Source: a virus. From it: a stretch of 32,207 nucleotides of DNA. The stretch's first letter is position 1. The number at the start of each line of letters is the position of its first letter. Under the pieces are notes generated by a model. The model was given only the letters and a program-made list of their open reading frames with translations, did not search any database and was not told the DNA's origin. Of this stretch, positions 23,494 through 29,906 are shown piece after piece. The DNA lies in the IMG/VR virus record IMGVR_UViG_3300028415_000001, positions 1 to 32,207 of that record, one strand, 5' to 3'. Made by a program: the position numbers and the translations under genes.

Positions 23494-23844
23494 TTACGCA
23501 TAATAACCTCTCTCAAACGTTCCAATAGTGATTTTTTTTAGGTTGCTGTCTCGCGGATTTGCCGACAGCCCGGTCAGGTCGCCGAGCTCGGCGTTGTCAT
23601 CATTGCGCGGACCACTCGATGTTGAATTCATGTCTTTGTGTAAAATGCGCGGGTGTCTCCATCCCCTCCGAGCAAGTCGTGCGGAAAAGCCTGGCTGTGA
23701 CATCGGTATCAATCGAGCCAGTTCCACCTGTGTGTAGTATTTGTCATCGTCGCACAAATAAAGCAGAGTGCGGCCCTTGCCCTTGCTGGTCAATTGATGT
23801 GTTACATCTACAATTCTGGTTGGTTTGCTGTTTTCAGCAGTCAT
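23494..23844 (-). CDS. Putative HTH regulator, parent of the truncated copy near 32.0 kb
   Basis: A 116-aa protein with AAGGAG before its ATG. Residues about 28-62 ('LLYLCDDDKYYTQVELARLIPMSQPGFSARLARRGW') look like a winged-helix or HTH element, in which 'YTQVELARLIPMSQPGFSARL' gives the helix-turn-helix. The C-terminal part is polar with a Ser/Thr-Gly-Pro-rich stretch. It lies between the gpW-like gene and a second HTH gene, inside the late operon, which is unusual for a regulator. Its first 15 codons are duplicated at 32068-32024 ahead of an unrelated ending. I do not recognise a named family. Confidence 0.55.
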   Translation of the reverse strand: MTAENSKPTRIVDVTHQLTSKGKGRTLLYLCDDDKYYTQVELARLIPMSQPGFSARLARRGWRHPRILHKDMNSTSSGPRNDDNAELGDLTGLSANPRDSNLKKITIGTFERGYYA

Positions 23845-23863
23845 AATTTACTCCTTGGTATTT
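23801..23863. repeat. Right arm, copy A, of a duplicated locus
   Basis: 63 bp recurring at 32025-32087 with three mismatches. It contains the ribosome binding site and first codons of the 116-aa HTH gene and the end of the next gene. Together with the left arm it brackets that gene. Confidence 0.9.
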
Positions 23864-24076
23864 TTCTTGTTGATCTATCAGCCAGGCGTCAAGGTCTGCC
23901 TGGCGTAGTTTCCATTTTCCCCGGCCGCCGATCTTAAATGCCGGGAGCCCGTGTTTGTCGACCAGTACCTTGATATCGTTATGATTGACGCCTAGGGCGT
24001 CGGCAATTTCAGCGTTGTCGCGGTATAAAATCGGGCCCAATCTGGACCCGGCAAGTTTCGGTTTATTTCCAGCCAT
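23834..24076 (-). CDS. Small excisionase/Nu1-like helix-turn-helix protein
   Basis: An 80-aa protein overlapping the terminase end and the next gene. Residues about 20-70 ('NAEIADALGVNHNDIKVLVDKHGLPAFKIGGRGKWKLRQADLDAWL') follow the winged-helix pattern of HTH_17/excisionase proteins, with the characteristic 'P.FKIGGRGKW....DLDAWL' ending. Excisionase is unlikely, since no integrase is seen. Within a terminase operon such a domain is also used in small terminase subunits, so it may bind DNA near cos, or be a regulator. Confidence 0.65.
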   Translation of the reverse strand: MAGNKPKLAGSRLGPILYRDNAEIADALGVNHNDIKVLVDKHGLPAFKIGGRGKWKLRQADLDAWLIDQQEKYQGVNYDC

Positions 24077-26024
24077 TCGTCCACCCGTTTTCCCTGGTTC
24101 GTCGTTTGGGTTTCATCTTCTTTTTTGCTTTCTGCGCCTGGCGTTCTGCCTGGTCGTCCTGGTCAAATTGTTCCTGGTATTTGGCCGCCAGAGTATTATA
24201 GCGTTTTTCCAGGGCAGCAAAGCTGGGGTTGAGTATTTCCAGGGCCACCATATTGCCAACACGTAGGTCTATAGCTTCATTCCTGGCGTTGGCCTTTTTC
24301 TTTACAAAGCGTATTTTCTTTTCGCCGCGTTCATAGAAGATTTTCCGTTCTTCGGCGGTGAGCTGTTCAAAATATTTAGGGTCCCGGCCAATGGGAAAAT
24401 GGCAATACCCCGGCCCGCTTTCTTCAATCTGCAAGCGGGTAAATAGTGTTTCTTTGGCGGTATCGGTGCCGATCATGTACAGTGGCGTTTCTTTCCTGGT
24501 GCCAACCAGGCTGGGTTTACTGACCAGGGGCTTGCCAGCTGTAGAATGGCCCTTTGTGGCAAAGACCCGTTGGCGTTTTTTGGGGGTGGTGTACTTATAG
24601 ACGGCTGTTGAATTAAAGCCGGAATCAACGGTGGTACAGCGAATTTTCAACGGTACGCCGTCCTCGCGAAAAAAGGTGGTTTTCCGGTACTGCTCTAAAT
24701 GGTCCCAAACTTCCTTAAATTCAGGATCGCCGTTGATTTTCTCATAGAGTAACGACCAGCTTTCACCATCCCTGCCCCAGCCGACCACCTCCAGCTCCAG
24801 GCGGGCATTCTTGCCGCCCTGGACGTCCACCGACATGGTGATAACAAGAATGCCTTTGGGTATGCAGCCATCCGGCCATTGTTCCAGCCTGTCATCAAAA
24901 AGCGTTTCCTCGATCTTTTCCCCAACTTCTTCGTATGTCTCGCCAAGTTTGGTATTTGTAAACGTCTTGATTTTGCTTTTATCCCCGGTTTGCAAAGCCT
25001 TGTTGGCTGCCAGAAATTCACTTGCAATTTTTGTCCAGGTGTTAAAATAGCTATACGCCGACCAGATTTTTATACCCAGGTGCCGGGGCGGACCGACAAC
25101 CTCGTCGGCTGGGCTGAAAAACTTGTCGATATCTTCCCTGTAATAGTAGCCGTTTTCGGTGCGCCATTGTCCGGCAGCATCCATTTTGCCATATTCGCCA
25201 TAGTCGGCATGGTAGTGGCACAACTCGCAACGCATGGTTGCAACGGTCAATGCCTTGCTGTCAAAACGCATGTTTGGCCATTTCAGATAATCTATATTGC
25301 CGCACATCGGGCAGGGCAGATACCGCCGAAAAATCATGTCGGCGGTTTCAATGCTGGCCTCAATATGCGAAAGGCCCTTTGTTTTTGGGCTGGTGCCGCG
25401 TAGTGATTTTGGAAAAGACGACGTTTCGACGCGGACGTCACCCAAAGATAGCGGGCTGCCCTCTTTGTCGATATCCTGCTCAAAGGCGTCAAGCTCTTCA
25501 TATATGACTACATCTTTGGTCATACGTCGGTAATTCCTGGCGCTATGGCCGCCGCGTATGTCCAAAATTGACGTTTGAAAAACCTTTTTGTCGTTGGTGT
25601 TGTATGGGCTTTTGGCGTCGGCATCACAGCGTAACAGGTTGCCCACGATAGGCACGTCGCGCAGCATAGTGTCTATTTCATCTTTGACAAAGTCTTTGGC
25701 GTCGCCGTCGGTCGGTTGAAATACAACAATGTTGCGGTGGCGGTGTTCAACGAAATAGCCGGCTGCTATCATTATGCACTTTGTATAGCCCAGGCGGGCC
25801 GCTTTCATGCAGTCGACTATTTCAATATCATCATTACCAAACCATTTAAGCCAGGCCCGTTGATAAGGCAGCGTTTCCCACTGGCCGGTTATGCTCGACG
25901 ATTCCGGCGAAAGGTAAAAATGCTTTTCGGCCCATTCTTCCATGGTCAATGGTTCCGGTACAATAAGGGGTTTCATGCCCGACGCCAGGGCAGCCTGGAT
26001 ATTACTGGTTAATATATTTTCCAT
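24063..26024 (-). CDS. Terminase large subunit, GpA family
   Basis: A 653-aa protein of lambda gpA type. Order of motifs: an N-terminal 'MTMEEWAEKHFYLSPE' style opening, a Walker A-like 'KAARLGYTK' at 74-82, a Walker B-like 'VVIYEELDAF' at about 172-181, a zinc-ribbon pair CPMC (238-241) and CELC (266-269), and then the nuclease half beginning with 'MSVDVQGGKNARLELEVVGWG' (Asp at about 400) and 'VDSGF'. The Lys-rich C-terminus ends 'RTRENGWTNGWK'. The GpA family cuts at specific cos ends, in agreement with the cos-like sequence just upstream of the small subunit. The start overlaps the small subunit gene by 23 bases. Confidence 0.93.
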   Translation of the reverse strand: MENILTSNIQAALASGMKPLIVPEPLTMEEWAEKHFYLSPESSSITGQWETLPYQRAWLKWFGNDDIEIVDCMKAARLGYTKCIMIAAGYFVEHRHRNIVVFQPTDGDAKDFVKDEIDTMLRDVPIVGNLLRCDADAKSPYNTNDKKVFQTSILDIRGGHSARNYRRMTKDVVIYEELDAFEQDIDKEGSPLSLGDVRVETSSFPKSLRGTSPKTKGLSHIEASIETADMIFRRYLPCPMCGNIDYLKWPNMRFDSKALTVATMRCELCHYHADYGEYGKMDAAGQWRTENGYYYREDIDKFFSPADEVVGPPRHLGIKIWSAYSYFNTWTKIASEFLAANKALQTGDKSKIKTFTNTKLGETYEEVGEKIEETLFDDRLEQWPDGCIPKGILVITMSVDVQGGKNARLELEVVGWGRDGESWSLLYEKINGDPEFKEVWDHLEQYRKTTFFREDGVPLKIRCTTVDSGFNSTAVYKYTTPKKRQRVFATKGHSTAGKPLVSKPSLVGTRKETPLYMIGTDTAKETLFTRLQIEESGPGYCHFPIGRDPKYFEQLTAEERKIFYERGEKKIRFVKKKANARNEAIDLRVGNMVALEILNPSFAALEKRYNTLAAKYQEQFDQDDQAERQAQKAKKKMKPKRRTRENGWTNGWK

Positions 26025-26469
26025 GTATCACCAGGTCTGAAGTTTCATTTTTACAGCGGGCAATCTGCTTACGTATAAGTTCAATATCATTCGACAATAA
26101 GTTTGGATTCTGTTTTTTCAATTTGATAGCCAGGGCGTCCAGGGTCGATGAAATGTTCGCAGAAACCTTCACAAGTACATCCGTCAAAATTTCCACATCG
26201 GCCACCTGTCCCTCGGCCAGGTCGTTTTCTCGTTTTGCCTTCCTGCTCTGCTCAACGGCAAGTTTGGCCCGTTCTTCTTCAAGGCTTAAATCCTCTTTTG
26301 TCTTTGGGCCAGCATAGATTGCGGCAAGGGCTTGCTCGGTATCATAAATAAGGGCTCGACCCTGCGTTTTTACTGGCTCAACACCGGAATCGGCCAGCCG
26401 CTTTTTTATGGTGCGGTAACCTTTCCCGGTCGCCCTCTTCAGTTCGTCGATATTAAATTGCAAACCCAA
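26002..26469 (-). CDS. Terminase small subunit (Nu1/DUF1441-like)
   Basis: A 155-aa protein. Residues 5-35 ('NIDELKRATGKGYRTIKKRLADSG') form the N-terminal winged helix used to bind cosB in Nu1-like proteins. Residues about 60-95 are a charged helix ('LSLEEERAKLAVEQSRKAKRENDLAEGQVADVE', in part) as in the DUF1441 family, and the rest is helical for assembly and large-subunit contact. There is no ATG; the start is TTG at 26469 or another TTG two codons later, with AGGG upstream. The frame upstream is closed by TAG at 26484, after which only the cos region remains. Confidence 0.8.
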   Translation of the reverse strand: MGLQFNIDELKRATGKGYRTIKKRLADSGVEPVKTQGRALIYDTEQALAAIYAGPKTKEDLSLEEERAKLAVEQSRKAKRENDLAEGQVADVEILTDVLVKVSANISSTLDALAIKLKKQNPNLLSNDIELIRKQIARCKNETSDLVIHGKYINQ

Positions 26470-26518
26470 TGTGTTGTTGCCCTAGTAAATTTTTGGTAAA
26501 TAGAAAACACACGCGGTC

Positions 26519-26557
26519 GCGAATATACCCGCATCGCCCGTCGCGGAAAGGACCCGT
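26519..26557 (-). other. Lambda-like cos site (cosQ plus candidate cosN)
   Basis: The minus strand carries ACGGGTCCTTTCCG at 26557-26544. It contains the GGGTCCTTTCC core I know from lambda cosQ. About 12 bases further on is GCGGGTATATTCGC (26532-26519), which is 10/14 symmetric about its centre, as expected of a cosN nick site. The distance between the two is close to that in lambda, and the site lies directly before the small terminase gene, as in lambda. Exact nick positions cannot be read from the sequence. Confidence 0.65.
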
Positions 26558-26567
26558 GAAAAATCAA

Positions 26568-27167
26568 TCATCGCCGGGCTTCCCTCTTTGCTGCTAACAA
26601 GTTGTTATTAAATGATCTTTTCGCTTGACGTTCGGCCAGCTGATAAAAATGAAAGCGCTTTTCGTAGCTGGCCCGCTTTTCATAAGCAACCATCAAGTGC
26701 AATTTCTTTCGGCCTTTGGGCCCTAATCGCTTGTATATACCGGGCTGGGTTCTGCCGTGGGGAATGCCAGAAAAAACTTTTGGGTTTTGCATGAGCTTGG
26801 AAACCGTGCTCCGGGGCATGTTGCCGTACTTGTTGAGCCTTTGCCCGACTGGCACCAGCAATGCTTTTTTGTGCGGGCGGCGGGTTCCCCCTTTGACCTG
26901 GTAGCGTAAGTATCTTGCTTGCAGCGGGGCCACTCGAACATAAGCAACAAGGTGATTCTTTCTGGCTTTCTGTACTCGTATAGCCTTTTTGGTAAAGGGG
27001 GTAGGGCGGTCCAGGTGTTTGTCCAGACCCGGGTCGAGTTCTTTCTTCTTCATGTCCCATGCGGTCCTGGTCAATGCCATTGCACCTGCAAAAGGCATCT
27101 GTTTTTTAGCAAGCCCATTCATTGATTTCTTAAAGCTGTTCGGTGCTGTCTGTTTTATCGTCAACAT
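26568..27167 (-). CDS. Basic protein before cos, minor-tail-Z-like
   Basis: A 199-aa, strongly Lys/Arg-rich protein. It begins 'MLTIKQTAPNSFKKSMNGLAKKQMPFAGAMALTRTAWDMKK', a pattern of prophage proteins of the minor tail Z kind ('AxALNxTAxxxR'), then 'FTKKAIRVQKARKNHLVAYVRV' strands, and ends in basic helix. In the linear virion map it would be the last gene before the right cos end, while its mRNA continues into the terminase. Minor tail, tail completion or a packaged DNA-binding role are all possible. Confidence 0.5.
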   Translation of the reverse strand: MLTIKQTAPNSFKKSMNGLAKKQMPFAGAMALTRTAWDMKKKELDPGLDKHLDRPTPFTKKAIRVQKARKNHLVAYVRVAPLQARYLRYQVKGGTRRPHKKALLVPVGQRLNKYGNMPRSTVSKLMQNPKVFSGIPHGRTQPGIYKRLGPKGRKKLHLMVAYEKRASYEKRFHFYQLAERQAKRSFNNNLLAAKREARR

Positions 27168-27186
27168 GTCATCTTCTTACCCTTTG

Positions 27187-27396
27187 TTAAGTGTACTCAT
27201 CCAGTATGGCGGTTTGAGCCCCTTTGTATTTTAAAAGCAAAAATATCAGCCGTTCCACCGGCCCAGGGATCGGAGTTAATCCAGATTCGTAATCACGTAT
27301 ATTGCTAGGGCTGGTGCCGATTATTTCGCCTAGTTTAGCGCGGGATGAGAGGCCGAGGGTAGTCTCCCTGGCCGCCCTTAGATCTTGGCCAGTCAT
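27187..27396 (-). CDS. Small XRE-type HTH protein
   Basis: A 69-aa protein starting at TAATG on the previous stop. Residues about 20-50 ('AKLGEIIGTSPSNIRDYESGLTPIPGPVERLI' in part) have the XRE helix-turn-helix order: 'LGEIIGTSPSNIRDYESG' is the recognition region. It is a single domain with no oligomerisation or sensor part. Given its place in the late operon it may control the 28.4-kb promoter, whose spacer holds a palindrome, by feedback. That link is an inference. Confidence 0.65.
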   Translation of the reverse strand: MTGQDLRAARETTLGLSSRAKLGEIIGTSPSNIRDYESGLTPIPGPVERLIFLLLKYKGAQTAILDEYT

Positions 27397-27629
27397 TAAT
27401 GTTTTTTAATTAAGTCAGAGATAATCTTATCGGCATCTATTTCTATTTTTATCGCCGGGTGGGGGATCACAGACCCTTTCAGGTCACGGACTACTATCCC
27501 CTCCTCTTCAATTCGCCTGTGGGCCTCCTCGGCCCTGTCCATTTGTATAGCCAACATCTCCACAACAATATCGCTAGTTGATGAATACAAACTTGCCCTT
27601 GCTTTCTTAAAGTTTTTTGTCGAGCTCAT
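27396..27629 (-). CDS. P27-like small terminase-type protein (short form)
   Basis: A 77-aa protein whose second half, 'RRIEEEGIVVRDLKGSVIPHPAIKIEIDADK', follows the C-terminal pattern of P27-family terminase small subunits ('EG.VV....G...HPA.KI..DA'). That family is normally 120-150 aa and works with a different large subunit than GpA. Here a separate Nu1-like small subunit lies beside the GpA gene, so this may be an orphan relic or a protein given a new role. It overlaps the PLD-like gene by 23 bases and the XRE gene by one base, so it is clearly part of this operon. Confidence 0.6.
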   Translation of the reverse strand: MSSTKNFKKARASLYSSTSDIVVEMLAIQMDRAEEAHRRIEEEGIVVRDLKGSVIPHPAIKIEIDADKIISDLIKKH

Positions 27630-28278
27630 GGCTATACGATGCCTCCTTTAAATTTGATGAATCAATATGTTTACCAGATACCAGCTTAAACAGCGGACTT
27701 TCTTCTATTTGGTTCAGTTCCGGCGGGTTAGATATTTGCTCCCCAGGCTCAACCTCTTCAAATATTCCAGTCACAATCTCTTCAAAAAAGTCGGCGAACT
27801 CGCTATTTTCAGAAACCTCTATATTTTCAAGTCTAGGGTTACCGTTGAGATTCATCGACGTCCTTACAACAATGTCGAATTTTTCGTTCCTGATCGTCAT
27901 AAATTTAGCATGGGTGTTAATAGCCCGAATACTTTCCTCGCCGAACAGACATATCATATGTTCGTAATATTTAGGCTGGCGGGTTTTAAATGATCTATCT
28001 ACAATCATCCTTAATGATAAGATGTTTACAGCCTCCATTAGTTCGGCGGATCGAGACAGGTCAGCATGAGCCGCCGTCCATGTGCTTACCGAAACATGGG
28101 CTGGCCCTGTTTGGTCGAGTATCGCCACCAAGGCGTCAATCAAGGAAAACTGTCCGTAGGTAAGAATAAAGGTGTCGGATTCTTTTTCTATAATACCGAT
28201 TGCTTGTGAGGCTGTTCCTCTTTTACAAGCTCGGACCTTTTTCTTGGCATTAGTTTTTTTGTATGATTTAGGTTCCAT
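27607..28278 (-). CDS. PLD-like (phospholipase D superfamily) protein
   Basis: A 223-aa protein with one HKD-type motif: 'INTHAKFMTIRNEKFDIVVRTSMNLN' in part, residues about 117-140, with His-x-Lys and the Ser/Asn pair in 'TSMNLN'. The N-terminal half ('FILTYGQFSLIDALVAIL', 'ISTWTAAHADL' like) matches the first strand-helix units of the PLD nuclease fold. A single motif means two chains would form one active site, as in Nuc-type nucleases. The C-terminal 60 residues are acidic. Its start overlaps the 33-aa peptide as TAATG. A nuclease or DNA-binding role near the packaging end of the genome is likely; the substrate is unknown. Confidence 0.7.
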   Translation of the reverse strand: MEPKSYKKTNAKKKVRACKRGTASQAIGIIEKESDTFILTYGQFSLIDALVAILDQTGPAHVSVSTWTAAHADLSRSAELMEAVNILSLRMIVDRSFKTRQPKYYEHMICLFGEESIRAINTHAKFMTIRNEKFDIVVRTSMNLNGNPRLENIEVSENSEFADFFEEIVTGIFEEVEPGEQISNPPELNQIEESPLFKLVSGKHIDSSNLKEASYSHELDKKL

Positions 28279-28379
28279 TAGTTTTTCACCAATTTTTCGC
28301 CATAATAATTATCATACTCGTTTCCGTCGGTATCAATAATGACATGAGAAAAATCCTTTTGTCTTTGGCTGGCGGTCAT
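28278..28379 (-). CDS. 33-aa leader peptide of the late operon
   Basis: A short frame starting MTASQRQKDFSHVIIDTDG and ending GEKLVKN, with GGAAGGGG just before the ATG. It ends in TAATG with the PLD-like gene start and is the first gene after the 28.4-kb promoter. Translation of it probably loads ribosomes for the next gene. No family recognised. Confidence 0.6.
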   Translation of the reverse strand: MTASQRQKDFSHVIIDTDGNEYDNYYGEKLVKN

Positions 28380-28426
28380 AGCGGCCCCTTCCGTTTTGGT
28401 TTGTTGTTTTGCTCAACTGTTGACTA

Positions 28427-28455
28427 ATTATAGCACGGTACGGATACCGTATCAA
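28427..28455 (-). promoter_or_regulatory. Strong late-operon promoter with palindromic operator
   Basis: On the minus strand TTGATA (28455-28450), 17 bases, TATAAT (28432-28427). The spacer contains a perfect 6-bp inverted repeat ACGGTA-TCCG-TACCGT (28450-28435), so a bound dimer would cover the promoter core. It is the only strong promoter seen ahead of the 28379-6099 gene series. Confidence 0.75.
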
Positions 28456-28495
28456 TACCAAATATAATTATTATGCAAAAGAGACAAACCTTTTT

Positions 28496-28642
28496 TCATG
28501 GTATTTCCTTAAGACCTTGGGCTTCGATAGCCGTAAGCTTGAAGAAGTGCCGCCAATTCTTTAATTTGAATTTTTCCATACTCCCCGAATGGTAATATCT
28601 CTGCCAGGTCTTCAACATTTTCTGTAGTTTAGAATTTTTAAT
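28496..28642 (-). pseudogene. Partial paralogue of the pentapeptide gene start
   Basis: The frame begins ATT-Lys-Asn-Ser-Lys-Leu-Gln-Lys-Met-Leu-Lys, matching the first codons of the pentapeptide gene, in which ATG stands in place of ATT; AGGAG is still present before it. After residue 11 the two sequences differ and this one ends after 48 residues without repeats. It may start at ATT, at the in-frame ATG at 28618, or not be translated. It looks like a decayed or recombined copy. Confidence 0.5.
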
Positions 28643-28652
28643 TTTTTTCTCC

Positions 28653-28742
28653 TCAGTTAAGTTTTTCGATGAAGCCAGCAACAAGATAGAATGCGGGCAC
28701 GATGACCATCACGACAAAACCGCTCCAGATTAGATTGCGCAT
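28653..28742 (-). CDS. 29-aa single-span membrane peptide
   Basis: MRNLIWSGFVVMVIVPAFYL and nine more residues, with GAGGAG six bases before the ATG. Nearly the whole length is one membrane helix with a charged end (FIEKLN). It follows the pentapeptide gene and an 18-aa frame (28797-28741) that ends over its start. It could be a small regulator of a membrane protein or a toxin-like peptide; no family recognised. Confidence 0.5.
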   Translation of the reverse strand: MRNLIWSGFVVMVIVPAFYLVAGFIEKLN

Positions 28743-28807
28743 GTTGTACTCCTCAGATATTTGCTAGATTTTTTCTGCCATGTCATTTTGCTCCCTCTCC
28801 TCTTCTT

Positions 28808-29356
28808 TTACACGAAACTCCCGTTGAAAAAATCAAGATTGGCTTCATGAAGATTGGATCCGAGAACAATGGCTCCGCGAAAATTGGATCCATAGAGATT
28901 GGTTTCATAAAAATTGGTTTTATAAAATTTGGATCTATGAAAATCGACTCCGCGAAGATTGGATTCGCGAAAATCGGCTTTATAAAAATTGGCTCTACGA
29001 ATATCGCATCCGCGAAGATCGGTTTCACAAAATTTGGCTTTATAACAATCGGTTTCACAAAAATTGGCTTCACGAAGATCGGACCCATAAAAATCGCATC
29101 TGCGAAGATCGCATCCGCGAAAATTAGCTCCACGAAGTTCGGATTCATAAAAACTGGCTTCACGAAGATCGGACCCATAAAAATCGCATCCGGAAAGATC
29201 GCATCCGCAAAAACTGGCTTCACGAAGATCGAATCCACAAAAATCGACTTCACGAAGATCGGCTCCGCAAAAATTGGCTTGTTCTCCCTGCTTTTTATCC
29301 GAATCTATCCAAATTTTATGAGCTTTCAACATTTTTTGTAGTTTAGAATTTTCCAT
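28808..29356 (-). CDS. Cys-rich pentapeptide-repeat protein
   Basis: A 182-aa protein. Residues 1-26 are a polar leader (MENSKLQKMLKAHKIWID). From about 27 to 175 the sequence is tandem pentapeptides of the A(D/N)LxX type, here often 'FCGxDLREAxF' with Leu/Phe at the central position, which predicts a right-handed quadrilateral beta helix. Cys and Tyr are unusually frequent at outward positions. The underlying DNA is a 15-base repeat, which keeps the other frames open over the same stretch. Pentapeptide proteins include DNA-mimicking gyrase inhibitors (MfpA, Qnr) and effectors; no basis exists here to choose. It has its own promoter copy at 29402-29430. Confidence 0.85.
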   Translation of the reverse strand: MENSKLQKMLKAHKIWIDSDKKQGEQANFCGADLREVDFCGFDLREASFCGCDLSGCDFYGSDLREASFYESELRGANFRGCDLRRCDFYGSDLREANFCETDCYKAKFCETDLRGCDIRRANFYKADFRESNLRGVDFHRSKFYKTNFYETNLYGSNFRGAIVLGSNLHEANLDFFNGSFV

Positions 29357-29361
29357 TTGGG

Positions 29362-29467
29362 TCTCCTTTTTTTTGGGTTAATTCCCTTTGTTTATGATTA
29401 TAATATACAGCATTATCAAAGGAGTGTCAATAGAAAAACATATACATTTTTATCTTTCACCGTTTTT
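29362..29467. repeat. Duplicated promoter segment, copy 1
   Basis: About 106 bp nearly identical to 30541-30648 (the difference seen is in the length of a T run). It lies directly upstream of the pentapeptide gene and contains the promoter annotated at 29402-29430. Confidence 0.92.
29402..29430 (-). promoter_or_regulatory. Promoter of the pentapeptide gene with inverted repeat
   Basis: On the minus strand TTGACA (29430-29425), 17 bases, TATATT (29407-29402). The core is framed by CCTTTG (29385-29390) and CAAAGG (29417-29422), an inverted repeat that could be an operator. Confidence 0.75.
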
Positions 29468-29488
29468 TTGTAGTTTAGAATTTTCCAT
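29450..29488 (-). pseudogene. Truncated start of a pentapeptide gene
   Basis: MENSKLQK, as in the intact gene, then a change into the promoter repeat and a stop after 12 residues. It marks the recombination point of the duplicated promoter segment. Confidence 0.6.
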
Positions 29489-29707
29489 TTATTCATCCTC
29501 TTCTTTTACGTGAAATTCCATTTCAATAATTGCACCGTTGTCTAGTTGCCGTATAGTATCTTGGTCTAAACCTTGCATATTATCTTCATGAATAATTGCA
29601 GCTACCTCCGTATGAATGCGACTTTTCGGGTTAATTCGCCACTCTTGAATTAATAGCAACATTTGAGAGTCATCTTTACATCGTTTTATGTAGTATCCGC
29701 TTTTCAT
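29489..29707 (-). CDS. Small hypothetical protein
   Basis: A 72-aa protein with GAGG nine bases before its ATG. It begins MKSGYYIKRCKDDSQMLLLI and has 'EWRINPKSRIHTEVAAIIHED', an alternating strand-helix pattern, and an acidic end. It is the last gene of the operon that starts at 30535. No family recognised. Confidence 0.55.
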   Translation of the reverse strand: MKSGYYIKRCKDDSQMLLLIQEWRINPKSRIHTEVAAIIHEDNMQGLDQDTIRQLDNGAIIEMEFHVKEEDE

Positions 29708-29711
29708 TTTA

Positions 29712-29867
29712 CTATCCTCGCTTTAGGTTTTGATTTAAATCTGCTTCTCTTTTTAATCTGTATTTTTCGTAACACCGAAAGTGCACTTTTCTTGTGTAGC
29801 CGGAAGGCTGCCTGAGATCGTGTCCGTCGTTATTATGTAATTTTCTGCCACATAAATAACAATACAT
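29712..29867 (-). CDS. 51-aa zinc-finger-like protein
   Basis: The frame starts MYCYLCGRKLHNNDGHDL with an excellent AGGAGG site nine bases upstream and ends at TAG. It contains CYLC at residues 3-6 and HFRC at 29-32, a spacing suited to one zinc ion, followed by a basic helix. Such mini-fingers are common in phage early operons and may bind nucleic acid or host proteins. It is translated ahead of the 72-aa gene, whose ribosome binding site overlaps its stop. Confidence 0.65.
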   Translation of the reverse strand: MYCYLCGRKLHNNDGHDLRQPSGYTRKVHFRCYEKYRLKREADLNQNLKRG

Positions 29868-29906
29868 AATTTCTGCCTCCTATCAGTGTCATTTAGGTTG
29901 GGTGGA

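Noticed and set aside
26482-26571. 29-aa frame starting at ATGA on the stop of the basic protein and in frame with the terminase small subunit across a TAG
   Set aside because: It covers the cos site and its sequence is explained by that. TAG is used as an ordinary stop elsewhere (for example the 53-aa head gene), so recoding is not needed.
28783-29253. 156-codon minus-strand frame of Phe-Val-Lys-Pro-Ile repeats
   Set aside because: Alternative frame of the same 15-base repeat; no ribosome binding site, and the pentapeptide frame has the leader and promoter.
28847-29341. 164-codon plus-strand frame with Lys-Ile-Gly repeats
   Set aside because: Antisense of the pentapeptide repeat; open only because the 15-base unit lacks stops in this frame, and no suitable promoter or ribosome site.
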